Of a stretch of 64,000 nt of DNA, positions 21,269-34,500 are shown one piece after another. The stretch's first letter is position 1, and each line of letters starts with the position of its first letter. The notes beneath the pieces are model-generated. The model worked only from the letters and a program-made list of their open reading frames with translations, was not told the DNA's origin and made no database searches. The translations under genes and the position numbers were made by a program. Source of the stretch: Pteria penguin (Eukaryota > Mollusca > Bivalvia > Pterioida > Pteriidae); the NCBI GenBank assembly GCA_035048485.1, contig CM068587.1, forward strand, positions 53,229,501-53,293,500, given 5' to 3'.

Positions 21269-22332
21269 TTTTACACGTTAATCCTTCAATATTTGAGTAA
21301 TAAGTTAGATCCGTATGACAGGTTTGCAGTATACCTGTGCAACAATGACACACATCTCTATTTAGTTCTTAGGAATCCTACAGCGCAGAAACGAACACAG
21401 AGTTCTAGAACACAGATTCCCGGCTGTTCTGCGGAATGATAGCACAGAGTGAGGAATACACTTGCTATCCAAACACTTATCAAATATGTTTTGACTTTAA
21501 GATGCGCGCTTCCTGTATGAATCCACACAACTATCAAAAGAGGTATGTATTTGCCTTGCGCTCAGAACACGTAGAATGGGAACGGATTTCGATATAGCTA
21601 GCAGGGAGTGCTGTCTCACTCGCCACTGCTCTCCATTGAATTTCTTGACAGAAAATTATATGCAACACTTAGAGAAGAAAATGGAATTTCTGTAGCATTT
21701 ATTTATTTCATTCACTTGATCAAATCAGATAATGAGATCGTATTCCCCAATCATTGTCCGAAATATGCTATCTTTTTACGTCATTGAAATACGTGTTCGA
21801 TCGGCATTAGGTGTGTGGAGTTTTATAGTTTTCTGTCGCAAATGCGATATCAAAAGTCACTTAAAATCTTATTGAATAAATGACTTTATGCAAAGATAAT
21901 TACAAAACGCGACTTTATAGGGTACATTTGCATACAGTCAATCGAACACTCGAAAGAAAAATCGGTTTTTATGTGCTCTGTCATTCCTCGTTGCAGTTGA
22001 CATATCGCTGTATATATGAATTATAGATTTGCAAAAAGAGCAGGCTATAATGCAGGAGTATTTACTTTCATCGTCCACGCTATAAATCAGCGAAAATCAT
22101 TACCATATGGAGCAGTAATACTTTTCTTATTCTATTTTAATGCGAATAGATCGAACACAGAAATACAGCTGCATACTAACTACACTCTGGTAATGTTGCC
22201 AACCAACTGTTCTTTATATGAATTACATTTCATTGTTAACACCTCTGTTGTTGAGTTGGTACCTTGGTCGACAAATAAACAAAACATCGCAAGTTCGAAT
22301 CAAGTTAGACCCATGATTTATTTTCAATTTAT
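21269..22332. other. Upstream flank of Stum-like exon
   Basis: This should hold the 5' UTR and promoter of the minus-strand gene. I see no clear TATA box, initiator or upstream exon. The 128-codon plus-strand ORF at 22016-22402 ends in the ATT microsatellite and has no recognisable domain. Confidence 0.4.
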
Positions 22333-22477
22333 TTGTTATTTCATTTATTACTATCATTATTATTATTTGTTGTTTTTAATTATTATTATTCATTATCATT
22401 AGTAGTAGTAGTAGTAGTAGTATTAATATTATTATTTATAATAATAATTATTATTAATATTATTATTATTATTATTA

Positions 22478-22537
<60 letters not shown>

Positions 22538-22564
22538 GTTATTATTATTATTATTGTTATTATT

Positions 22565-22599
<35 letters not shown>

Positions 22600-22625
22600 C
22601 AATATTATTATCATTATTATTATTC
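22333..22625. repeat. ATT/TAG trinucleotide microsatellite
   Basis: About 290 bp, almost entirely (ATT)n with a short (TAG)n block and a few interruptions. Poly-Y, poly-I and poly-N frames over it are artefacts. Confidence 0.95.
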
Positions 22626-23413
22626 CTGCCTCTTCTTTGGTTACATCCTGTCTTTTCATTGCTTACTTCCTGCCTCTTCATGGGTTGCTTTCTCCCTCTT
22701 CATTAGTACTTCCTGCCTTTTCATTGGTTGCTTTTTGCCTCTTCATTGCTTACTTCCTGTCTCTTAATCGAGTGCCTTCTTCCTCTCCAATAGTGACTTC
22801 CTGTCTCTTCATTGGTTACTTCCTGTCTCTTCATTGGCTACTTCCTGCCTCTTTATTGGTTACTTTCTGTCTCTTCATTCGTTACTCCATGCCTCTTTGC
22901 ATGGTTAGTTTCTGCCTCTTCATTAGTGACTTCCTGCTTCTTCATTGATACTTCCTGCCTTTTCATTACTTGCTTTCTTCCTCTTCATTGGTTACTTCCT
23001 GCCTTTTAGTGGGATGATTTCTGCCTCTTACTTGGTTACATCTTCATTTGTTACTTCCTGCTTCTTCGATTCATTATTTATATCCTCTCTCTTCATTGAT
23101 TACTTCCTGCCTCTTTATTGGTTACCTCATGCCTCTTTATTTGGTTACTTTCTGCCTCTTCATTAGTGACTTCCTGTCTTTTCATTGGTTACTTCCTGTC
23201 TCTTCATCGGTTACTTCCTGCCTCTTCATTGGTAACTTTCTGCCTCCTCGTTACTTCCTTTCTGCCTCTTAACTGCTTACTTTCTGCCTCTTCATTGGTT
23301 ACTCCCTGCCTCTTCATTGGTTACTTTTGGTCTCTTTATTGGTTACTTACAACCTCCTCATTGGTTACTTTCTGTCTTTTCATTGCTTGCTTTCTGCCTC
23401 AGCATTGGTTACT

Positions 23414-24148
23414 AAGCCGGCTTGGCCTACTGTCCGCGCCACTCACTCTGGAAACTGGAAAATCTGGATTTTCAGTTATTCATCTTCAGAATAATTTCAA
23501 AAAGGCAAATCCATTCGATAGATCTTGTTTAGTCGTAACTTTTGGTATATGCTATATGTTTGTATGAAGAAGCGTTCATATTTTATAGAAAAAATCAATT
23601 TTAAATAGGGCGATTTCCTTTGGTAAATTTTGACGTGACGTCGCCAAGTTTCCCATAGACTCAATGTTTAACATCGGCGACGTCACGTCAAAATTAACAA
23701 AGAAAACGCCCTATCTAAAATGATTTTTCCCTACAAAATACGAATGCTTCTTCGTAGAAACATATAACATACACCAAAAGTTACGACTAAGCAAGATCTG
23801 TCGATTGATATTAATTTTGTAAAACTATTTTAAAGATAAATAAGTGAAAATCCAGATTTTTCGGTTTACAAAGTGAACAGTAGTGGTATCGCGCTGGATT
23901 CCTGATCGGGGGGCCGGGGTTCGATTCCCGCTCTGGTCATGCCGGTGTCCTGTCTTTTGGATGAGACAGTAAAAACCGAGGCCCCGTGTCGTGGTATGCA
24001 TGGCACGTTAAAGATCCCTCACTGCTTCGGGTAGGTCCGTTGCAAAGGTCAAACTTTGTATGCACCGCATCAGGCAGATGCCGTCACCATATACGTGAAA
24101 TATTCTTGATGTGACGTGAAACAAAAATCAATGAATCACTCAATCATT
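23414..24148 (+). mobile_element. SINE split by a MITE
   Basis: The first 16 bases of the SINE (aagccggcttggccta) are at 23414-23429, and the element resumes at 23883 with gtggtatcgcgctgg. It has B box gggttcgattccc, core (gagacagtaaaaaccgaggc, gatccctcactgcttcgggt), tail domain (gcatcaggcagatgccgtca, gatgtgacgtgaaac) and an AATC-type end. The 451-bp gap is a palindromic MITE. The same left flank, attggttact, is found at the SINE at 24465. Confidence 0.88.
23430..23880. mobile_element. 451-bp palindromic MITE with TA duplication
   Basis: The element is one long imperfect inverted repeat with arms of about 200 bp. Left arm: ctgtcc..., aaaatctggattttcagtta, gatcttgtttagtcgtaact, aatagggcgatttcctttg. 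The right arm is its reverse complement (...aaaacgccctatct, agttacgactaagcaagatc, aagtgaaaatccagatttt, ...gaacag). It is inserted at TA in the SINE, and TA is present on both sides (23428-23429, 23881-23882), with ends CTGT...ACAG. TA duplication fits Tc1/mariner-type transposition. No coding capacity. The central ~40 bp loop is flanked by paired gacgtgacgtcgcc and ggcgacgtcacgtc. Confidence 0.9.
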
Positions 24149-24464
24149 ATTTATTTCCTGTCTCTTCATTGGTTACTTCCTGCCTCTTTACTGGTTACCT
24201 CATGCCGCTTTATTTGGTTACTTTCTGCCTCTTCATTAGTGACTTCCTGTCTTTTCATTGGTTACTTCCTGTCTCTTCATCAGTTACTTCCTGTCTCTTC
24301 ATTGGTAACTTTCTGCCTCCTTGTTAATTCCTTTCTGCCTCTTCATTGGCTACTCCCTGCCTCTTCATTGGTTACTTTTGGCCTCTTTATATGTTACTTA
24401 CAACCTCCTCATTGGTTACTTTCTGTCTTCTCATTGCTTGCTTTCTGTCTCATTATTGGTTACT

Positions 24465-24738
24465 AAGCCGGCGTGGCCTAGTGGTATCGGGTCGGACTCC
24501 TGATCGGGAGGCCGGGGTTCGAGTTCCGCTCTGTTTGTGCCGGTGTCATGTCTTTTGGACGAAATAGTAAAAACCGAGACCCCGTGTCGTGGTATGCATG
24601 GCACGTTAAAGATCCCTCAATGCCTCGGGTAGGTCCGTTGCAAAGGTCAAAATTTGTATGCCCCGCATCAGGCACATGCCGTCACCATACACGTGAAATA
24701 TTCGTGGTGTGACGTAAAGAAAAATCAATCAATCAATC
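24465..24738 (+). mobile_element. Intact SINE in the 22-bp array
   Basis: Full order: head aagccggcgtggcctagtgg with B box gggttcgagttcc, core (gaaatagtaaaaaccgagac, cccgtgtcgtggtatgcatg, gatccctcaatgcctcgggt), tail domain (gcatcaggcacatgccgtca, gtggtgtgacgtaaag) and terminal (AATC)n. It is flanked by ATTGGTTACT at 24455-24464 and 24739-24748. The array itself supplies this motif, so the target duplication is suggestive but not proof. Confidence 0.9.
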
Positions 24739-24880
24739 ATTGGTTACTTTCTGTCTCTTCGTTGGTTACTTCCTACCTCTTTATCAGTTACTTCCTGCCT
24801 CTTCATTCGTTAATTTTTGCCTTTTCTTTGGTGACTCTCTGCCATAGTCTTCATTGGTTACTTCCTGCATCTTCAATGCT

Positions 24881-25047
24881 ATAAGACTGATAAAATTGTC
24901 TCGAGTGATGAAATGGCTCCGACCAGACAAATAATTGCCGTACTCAGATTAGTTACAGTGGTTTTCTTCTTCTTCTTCTTTTAGGGATTTTCTTGGGGAG
25001 TTTTTGTTCGGGGGTAGATTTATTTTTTCAATTTCCATTTCATTTTA
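24881..25047. other. Unassigned spacer
   Basis: Contains a short TTC run (24964-24981). Nothing else recognised. Confidence 0.5.
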
Positions 25048-26593
25048 TCATGCCCCCACCAGGTATGATAGGAGGCGTTAAGTGTTTCCTTTGTCCGTCC
25101 TTCCGTCTTTTTGTCACACATTGGTTTCCGGATGATAGTTCAAATACATTACAACATATTCATACCAAATGTGGAAATATACTTACCTATCAAGAGAGGA
25201 AGAACCCTATTGTTTTGTCAAAAGGTCACTGTTACAGCTGATGAAAATAGACTGTAATTATTGGTTTTCAGGATGATAACTCAAGTACCTTTTAACATAT
25301 TCAAATCAAATTTGGATATACTCTCTTATCAAGAGAGGAAAACCCCTATTGATCTTGGGGTCAAAGGTCAAAGATCAAGGTAACAAATGATGAATATAGA
25401 CTGTAAATATTGGTTTTCCGGATGATAACTCAGGTACCTTTCAACATATTCAAACCAAATTTGGATATATGCGTACTTATCAAGAGAGGAAGAACCTTTC
25501 TGATTTTGGGAATCAAATAGGAGGCGTTAAGTGTTTCCTTTGTCCGTCCTCCCGTCCTTCTGTCCTTCCGTCCTTTTGTCACACATTGGTTTCCGGATGA
25601 GATTTCAAGTACCTTACAACATATTCATACCAAATTTGGATATATACTTACTAATCAAGAGAGGAAGAACCCTATTGATCTTGTGGTCAAAAGGTCACAG
25701 TTGATGAAAATAGACTGTAATTATTGATTTCCGAATGATGACTCAAGTACCTTTGACATATTCAAAGCAAATTTGGATTTATACATACTTATGTCGAGAG
25801 GAAGAACGCTATATATCTCGAGGTCAAAAGGTCTAAAGTTAAGGCCACAGTTGATGAAAATAGACTGTAATTATTGGTTTTCAGGATGATAAATCAGGTA
25901 CCTTTTAACATATTCATATCAAATTTGGATATACTTACTTATCAAGAGAAGAAAACCCCTATTGATCTTGGGGTCAAAAGTCAAAGGTCAAGGTCACAGC
26001 TGATGAAAATAGACTGTAATCATTGGTTTTCGGATGATAACTCAAGTACCTTTCAACATATTCAAACCAAATTTGGATATATGCTCACTTATTAAGAGAG
26101 GAAGAACCTTTTTGATTTTGGGAATCAAAAAGTCAATGGTCACAGCTGAAAAAAATAATCTGTTATTATTGGTTTTTGGACATTTCAGCATATTTAAACC
26201 AAATTTGGATATATGCTTGCTTATCAAGAGAGGAAGAACCCTATTATTTTGGGGTCATAAGATCAAAGGTCAAGGTCACAGCTGATAGAAAAGGCTGAAA
26301 TTATTGGTTTCCAGGTGATTTTCTTATATTATCACATATTATTAAGTGCTAATCAGAATTTGATCATATATCACATATTTTACAGGTCAAGTTCTTTTAA
26401 ACAGAGGTAATTTAAAATCTTATCAAAAGGGAAGGATGCCTATGGATTTGAGGGTCAATGTGTCAATAGGCAGCACTACACTACTGGTAACATCTATAGG
26501 AGTTATGGCCCATAAAACTTGTTATTTAAGAAAGTTTGTTGCTGCTATGAATTAAGCCCACGCGGGGGCATTTGTTTTACAAACATGCTCTAG
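25048..26593 (+). mobile_element. Helitron-like non-autonomous element
   Basis: The proposed 5' end is A|TCATGCCCCCACC. The proposed 3' end is a hairpin (gcatttgttt tac aaacatgc, about 26568-26588) followed two bases later by CTAG|T, the Helitron hallmark of a terminal hairpin, CTRR end and A/T insertion site without target duplication. Near-terminal short inverted matches (atgcccccac and gcgggggcat) also exist. The interior is 140-150 bp tandem units (tggttttcggatgataactc, aagtaccttt, aacatattca, aaatttggatata, caagagaggaagaacccc, gtcaaaggtcaaggtcacag). The head segment aggaggcgttaagtgtttcc recurs at 25070 and 25519. No Rep/helicase ORF. The design resembles 'pearl'-type bivalve elements, from memory. 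Confidence 0.6.
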
Positions 26594-27205
26594 TTTTATT
26601 TTTATTTGCCGTAATAATGAGAAACTTTGTGTTAAACATAATTTGAATCAACAAAGGAACAAGCCATATTTCATTTCTTTTTCGCCTTCAGTAGCAAACA
26701 ACACTTGAACCTTAACATTTCACATCGTTGGTACAAAGCACTCATCAATCGAACACTTTCAAGTGACAGTGGAATGTTTGCTCTTTTTTATGGTATCAAA
26801 ATTAATTTGAAATTGAAATACGAGAATATGCTCTGCGAAAACTATCTGTGAAAACCGAAAACGTTTGATTACTACCCTACACGCAGCTATAGAAATTTCA
26901 TTTAAGAGATGATATAGAGGAAAAATAAGAAGGGATATGGGGTATCAGTTTCCAAAACAGTTTTGCGACGAAAACCATTGAAAACTGTCAGATTTTGTCT
27001 TGGCTGGACATGTTGTGAAAAATAATAACAACATCCCCCTTTCTCATTCCTGAATATACTAGTAGTTAAAATATATACATAATATAGATTAGAGGTATAG
27101 ACTATTGGAAAGTAGTCTATGCCTCTGTTGTACATATCAAATGAAAATAAAATAAATGAATATTTCATAAATAGATAACTGTGTAGATCTCATTAACAAA
27201 TGAAT
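26594..27205. other. Unassigned DNA
   Basis: The 88-codon minus-strand ORF at 26902-27168 is compositionally like AT-rich non-coding DNA. Nothing recognised. Confidence 0.5.
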
Positions 27206-27395
27206 TCAGAAAGAAAGTAAGAAAAAAGAAAGGAATTCAGAAAGAAAGAAAAGAATAAAATTAAGGAAGAAAGAAAGGAAGAAAAGGAACGAAAGAAAGA
27301 AAGAACAAAGAGAGGGAGAAGGAAGGAAAGAGAAAAAGAAAGAGAGAAAGAAAGAAAGAAAAAAGAGAGAAAAGAAGAAAAAGAAAGAAAAGTAA
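27206..27395. repeat. Purine-rich (GAAA)n-like tract
   Basis: About 190 bp of A and G with very few pyrimidines, mostly AAAG/GAAA words. The poly-F/S/L minus-strand ORF is an artefact. Confidence 0.9.
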
Positions 27396-27484
27396 GGATC
27401 TAAACACATGGCATTCAAATTTTATTAATCAAATATGCTGGGCGGGGGATGGGGGTGTTGGAGGGAGTGTTTATTTATTATCAT

Positions 27485-27605
27485 GATTATTGTTGATGTT
27501 GTTGTTCTTGTTATAATTATCATCATTGTTGTTGTTGTTGTTGTTGTCGTCGTCGTCGTCGTTGTTGTTGATGTTGTTATTGTTGTTGTTGCTGCTGTTT
27601 GTTTG
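27485..27605 (+). repeat. GTT/GTC trinucleotide microsatellite
   Basis: Interrupted (GTT)n with a (GTC)n block near 27545-27560. Confidence 0.9.
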
Positions 27606-27989
27606 TTTGGATGTTAAACTGAAATTTAGATAAAGAGACTTGTTTTGTGATGTCCAAAGTTGCAGATCAATTATAAATATTTTGATAAATAAAAGACATT
27701 CTTCTCACAAATATCGGATACTTCGCGTTACTATGTAATTTGAAAATTTATCATGGATTTAATTTTCCCAGAAATTATCACCGATTATTTCATTTGATTG
27801 AGGTAAAGCGACTGGAAAATTGTAAAAAAAAATATTTAATTATACATTGAATTCTCGGTGGAAAATTTTCGGTAACAGAAAGCGAGATTAATTTTAAACC
27901 AATAATTACTATCCGTGATTTATCATGCCACTTACACTAACATACCTTTTGAATGATTTTGACAATTATTTCATTTTTCTCAAATAAGA
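27606..27989. other. Left flank of the satellite
   Basis: AT-rich unique-looking sequence. The satellite starts without a recognisable mobile-element boundary. Confidence 0.5.
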
Positions 27990-28560
27990 CGAGTTAGATA
28001 AATTCTCCGCTATCTCTTTACCAATATTTGGTTGGGTGTTATACACCGCGGAGTAGATAAATTCTCCATGATATCTTTACCAATATTTGACAGAGGGGTA
28101 TACACAGGGGAGTAGATAAATTCTCCATGATATCTTTACCAATATTTCGCTGGAGATCATACACAGCGGGGTAGATAAATTCCCCATGATATCTTTACCA
28201 ATATTTGACAGGAGATCATACACAGCGGAGTAGATAAATTCTCCATTGTATCTTTACCAATATTTGACTGGGGATTTTACACAGCGCAGTAGATAAATTA
28301 TCCATGATATCTTTACCAATATTTGACTGGGGGTTATACAGAGCGGATTAGATAAATTCTCAATTATATCTTTACCAATATTTGACTGGGAATTATACAC
28401 AGCGGAGTAGATACATTCTCCATGATATCTTTACCAATATTTCACTGGGGATTATACACAGCGGAATAGATAAATTCTCCATGATACCTTTACCAATATT
28501 TGACTGGGGGTTATACACAGCGGAGTAGATAAATTCTCCATGATACCTTTAACAATATTG

Positions 28561-31500
28561 ACTGGGGCTTATACACAGCGGAGTAGATAAATTCTCCATG
28601 ATATCTTTACTAATATTTGACTGGGGATTATACAGAGCGAAGTAGATAAATTCTCCATGATATCTTTACCAATATTTGGCTGCGGGTTATACACAGGGCA
28701 GTAGATGAATTTTCCATGATATCTTTACCAATATTTGGCTGGGGATTATACACAGCGGAGTAGATAAATTCTCCATTATATCTTTACCAATATTTCACTG
28801 GGGGTTATACACAGCGGAGTAGATAACATCTCCATGATATCTTTACCAATATTTGACTGGAGGTTATTCACAACGGAGTAGATAAAGTCTCCATTATATC
28901 TTTACCAATATTTGTCTGGGGGTTATACACAGCGGAGTAGATAAATTCTCCATGATACCTTTAACAATATTGACTGGGGGTTATACACAGCGGAGTAGAT
29001 AAATTCTCCATGATATCTTTACTAATATTTGACTGGGAATTATACAGAGCGAAGTAGATAAATTCTCCATGATATCTTTACCAATATTTGGCTGCGGGTT
29101 ATACACAGGGCAGTAGATGAATTTTCCATGATATCTTTACCAATATTTGGCTGGGGATTATACACAGCGGAGTAGATAAATTCTCCATGATATCTTTACC
29201 AATATTTGACTGGGGATTATATACAGCGCAGTAGATAAATTTTCCATGATACCTTTAACAATATTGACTGGGGGTTATACACAGTGGAGTAGATAAATTC
29301 TCCTTGATATCTTTGCCAATATTTGGCTGGGGATTATACACAGCGGAGTGGATAAATTCTCCATGATATCTTTACCAATATTTGACTGGGGATTATACAG
29401 AGCGGAGTAAATAAATGAACAATTAAAAATTTACCCATATTTGGCTGGGGGTTATACACAGCGGAGTAGATAAATTCTCCATGATATCTTTACCAATATT
29501 TGGCTGGGGATTATACACAGCGGAGTAGATAAATTCTCCATGATATCTTTACCAATATTTGGCTGGGGATTATACACAGCGGAGTAGATAAGTTCTCCAT
29601 GATATCTTTACCAATATTTGACTGGGGATTATACAGAGCGGAGTAGATAAATTCTCAATTATATCTTTACCAATATTTTGCTGGCGGTTATACACACGGA
29701 GTAGATAAAATCTCCATGATATCTTTACCAATATTTGGCTGGGGGTTATACACAGCGGAGTAGATAAATTCTCCTTGATATCTTTACCAATATTTGGCTG
29801 GGGTTATACACACGGAGTAGATAAATTCTCCGTCATATCTTTACCAATATTTGGCTGGGGATTATACCTAGCGGAGTAGATAAATTCTCCATGATATCTT
29901 TACCATTATTTGACTGGGGGTTCTACACAGCGGAGTAGATAAATTCTCCATCATATCTTTACCAATATTTGACTGGGGGTTATACACAGCGGAGTAGATA
30001 AATTTTCTTTTATATCTTTACCAATATTTGGCTGGGGATTATACACAGCGGAGTAGATAAATTCTCCATGATATCTTTACCAATATTTGACTGGGGATTA
30101 TATACAGCGCAGTAGATAAATTCTCCATGATACCTTTAACAATATTGACTGGGGGTTATACACAGCGGAGTAGATAAATTCTCCATTATATCTTTACCAA
30201 TATTTGACTGGGAATTATACACAGCGGAGTAGATACAGTCTCCATGATATCTTTACCAATATTTGACTGGGGATTATACACAGCGGAATAGATAAATTCT
30301 CCATGATACCTTTACCAATATTTGACTGGGGGTTATACACAGCGGAGTAGATAAATTCTCCATTATATCTTTACCAATATTTGGCTGCGGGTTATACACA
30401 GCGGAGTAGATAAATTCTCCATGATATCTTTACCAATATTTGGCTGGGGATTATACACAGCGGAGTAGATAAATTCTCCATGATATCTTTACCAATATTT
30501 GACTGGGGATTATACAGAGCGGAGTAGAAAAAACCTCCATTATATCTTTACCAATATTTTGCTGGGGGTTATGCACAGGGAGTAGATAAAATCTCCATGA
30601 TATATCTACCAATATTTGGCTGGGGGTTATACACAGCGGAGTAGATAAATTCTCCTTGATATCTTTACCAATATTTGGCTGGGGATTATACACAGCGGAG
30701 TAGAAAAATTCTCCGTGATATTTTTTCCAATATTTCGCTGGGGGTTATACACACGGAGTAGATAAATTCTCCACGATATCTTTACCAATATTTGGCTGGG
30801 GATTATACACAGCGGAGTAGATAAATTCTCCATGATATCTTTACCAATATTTGACTGGGGATTATACAGTGCGGAGTAGATAAATTATCAATTATATCTT
30901 TACCAATATTTTGCTGGGGGTTATACACACGGAGTAGATAAAATCTCCATGATATCTTTACCAATATTTGGCTGGGGGTTATACACAGCGGAGTAGATAA
31001 ATTTTCCTTGATATCTTTACCCATATTTGGCTGGGGGTTATACACAGCGGAGTAGATAAATTCTCCATCATATCTTTACCAATATTTGGCTGGGGATTAT
31101 ACACAGCGGAGTCGATAAATTCTCCATGATATCTTTACCAATATTTGGCTGGGGATTATACACAGCGGAGTAGATAAATTCTCCATGATATCTTTACCAA
31201 TATTTGACTGGGGATTATACAGAGCGGAGTAAATAAATCTCCATTATATTATTACCCATATTTGGCTGGGGGTTATACACAGCGGAGTAGATAAATTCTC
31301 CATCATATCTTTACCAATATTTGGCTGGAGGTTATACACAGCGGAGTAGATAAATTCTCAGTGATATCTATACCAATATTTCGCTGGGGTTATACACAGC
31401 GGAGTAGATAAATTCTCCATGATATCTTTACCAATATTTGACTGGGGATTGTACACAGCGGAGTAGATAAATTCTCCATGATATCTTTACCAATATTTGA

Positions 31501-34500
31501 CTGGGGATTATACACAGCGGAATAGATAAATTCTCCTTGATATCTTTCTCAATATTTGGCTGGGAATTATACACAGCGGAGTAGATAAATTCTCCATGAT
31601 ACCTTTACCATTATTTGACTGGGGGTTATACACAGCGGAGTAGATAAATTCTCCATCATATCTTTTCCAATATTTGACTGGGGGTTATACACAGCGGAGT
31701 AGATAAATTTTCCATTATATCTTTACCAATATTTGGCTGGGGATTATACACAGCGGAGTAGATAAATTCTCCATGATATCTTTACCAATATTTGACTGGG
31801 GATTATACACAGCGCAGTAGATAACTTTTCCATGATACCTTTAATAATATTGACTGGGGGTTATACACAGCGGAGTAGATAAATTCTCCATGATATCTTT
31901 CCCAATATTTGACTGGGAATTATACACAGCGGAGTAGATACATTCTCCATGATATCTTTACCAATATTTGACTGGGAGTTTTACACAGCGGAGTAGATAA
32001 ATTCTCCATGATACCTTTACCAATATTTGACTGGGGGTTATACACAGCGGAGTAGATAAATTCTCCATGATACCTTTAACAATATTGACTGGGGCTTATA
32101 CACAGCGGAGTAGATAAATTCTCCATGATATCTTTACTAATATTTGACTGGGGATTATACAGAGCGAAGTAGATAAATTCTCCATGATATCTTTACCAAT
32201 ATTTGGCTGCGGGTTATACACAGGGCAGTAGATGAATTTTCCATGATATCTTTACCAATATTTGGCTGGGGATTATACACAGCGGAGTAGATAAATTCTC
32301 CATTATATCTTTACCAATATTTCACTGGGGGTTATACACAGCGGAGTAGATAACATCTCCATGATATCTTTACCAATATTTGACTGGGGGTTATTCACAA
32401 CGGAGTAGATAAAGTCTCCATTATATCTTTACCAATATTTGTCTGGGGGTTATACACAGCGGAGTAGATAAATTCTCCATGATACCTTTAACAATATTGA
32501 CTGGGGGTTATACACAGCGGAGTAGATAAATTCTCCATGATATCTTTACTAATATTTGACTGGGAATTATACAGAGCGAAGTAGATAAATTCTCCATGAT
32601 ATCTTTACCAATATTTGGCTGCGGGTTATACACAGGGCAGTAGATGAATTTTCCATGATATCTTTACCAATATTTGGCTGGGGATTATACACAGCGGAGT
32701 AGATAAATTCTCCATGATATCTTTACCAATATTTGACTGGGGATTATATACAGCGCAGTAGATAAATTTTCCATGATACCTTTAACAATATTGACTGGGG
32801 GTTATACACAGTGGAGTAGATAAATTCTCCTTGATATCTTTGCCAATATTTGGCTGGGGATTATACACAGCGGAGTGGATAAATTCTCCATGATATCTTT
32901 ACCAATATTTGACTGGGGATTATACAGAGCGGAGTAAATAAATCTCCATTATATCTTTACCCATATTTGGCTGGGGGTTATACACAGCGGAGTAGATAAA
33001 TTCTCCATGATATCTTTACCAATATTTGGCTGGGGATTATACACAGCGGAGTAGATAAATTCTCCATGATATCTTTACCAATATTTGGCTGGGGATTATA
33101 CACAGCGGAGTAGATAAATTCTCCATGATATCTTTACCAATACTTGACTGCGGATTATACACAGCGGAGTAGATAAATTCTCAATTATATCTTTACCAAT
33201 ATTTGGCTGGGGGTTATACACAGCGGAGTAGATAAATTCTCCTTGATATCTTTACCAATATTTGGCTGGGGTTATACACACGGAGTAGATAAATTCTCCG
33301 TCATATCTTTACCAATATTTGGCTGGGGATTATACCTAGCGGAGTAGATAAATTCTCCATGATATCTTTACCATTATTTGACTGGGGGTTCTACACAGCG
33401 GAGTAGATAAATTCTCCATCATATCTTTACCAATATTTGACTGGGGGTCATACACAGCGGAGTAGATAAATTTTCTTTTATATCTTTACCAATATTTGGC
33501 TGGGGATTATACACAGCGGAGCTAATAAATTCTCCATGATATCTTTACCAATATTTGACTGGGGATTATACACAGCGCAGTAGATAACTTCTCCATGATA
33601 CCTTTAACAATATTGACTGGGGGTTATACACAGCGGAGTAGATAAATTCTCCATTATACCTTTACCAATATTTGACTGGGAATTATACACAGCGGAGTAG
33701 ATACAGTCTCCATGATATCTTTACCAATATTTGACTGGGGATTATACACAGCGGAATAGATAAATTCTCCATGATACCTTTACCAATATTTGACTGGGGG
33801 TTATACACAGCGGAGTAGATAAATTTTCTATTATATCTTTACCAATATTTGGCTGCGGGTTATACACAGGGCAGTAGATGAATTCTCCATGATATCTTTA
33901 CCAATATTTGGCTGGGGATTATACACAGCGGAGTAGATAAATTCTCCATGATATCTTTACCAATATTTGACTGGGGATTATACAGAGCGGAGTAGAAAAA
34001 ACCTCCATTATATCTTTACCAATATTTTGCTGGGGGTTATGCACAGGGAGTAGATAAAATCTCCATGATATATCTACCAATATTTGGCTGGGGGTTATAC
34101 ACAGCGGAGTAGAGAAATTCTCCTTGATATCTTTACCAATATTTGGCTGGGGATTATACACAGCGGAGAAGAAAAATTCTCCATGATATCTTTACCAATA
34201 TTTCGCTGGGGTTATACACAGGGAGTAGATAAATTCTCCATGATATCTTTACCAATATTTCGCTGGGGATTATACACAGCGGAGTAGATAAATTCTCCAT
34301 GATATCTTTACCAATATTTGACTGGGGATTATACAGTGCGGAGTAGATAAATTATCAATTATATCTTTACCAATATTTTGCTGGGGGTTATACACACGGA
34401 GTAGATAAAATCTCCATGATATCTTTACCAATATTTGGCTGGGGGTTATACACAGCGGAGTAGATAAATTTTCCTTGATATCTTTACCAATATTTGGCTG

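Larger units (their letters stand above)
22626..24880 (+). repeat. 22-bp tandem array, interrupted by two SINEs
   Basis: The unit is ctcttcattggttacttcct plus gt or gc, 22 bp, with many point variants and partial units. It occupies 22626-23413, 24145-24464 and 24739-24880. The blocks 23170-23413 and 24235-24464 share the same ordered variants (gtgacttcctgtcttttcat, ttacttttgg, ttacaacctcctcattgg), so they are a segmental duplication. Numerous ORFs over it are repeat artefacts. Confidence 0.9.

Noticed and set aside
7352..24675. Antisense ORFs over SINEs with peptides such as GRESNPGP and CNGPTRGSEGSFTCHAY
   Set aside because: The antisense of the B box and core of this SINE family happens to be open. 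The same peptides appear at every SINE copy.
22637..24884. ORFs rich in SLHWLLPASSLVTSCLF-type repeats resembling membrane segments
   Set aside because: Direct translation of the 22-bp array. The three-frame cycling explains the repeated hydrophobic pattern.
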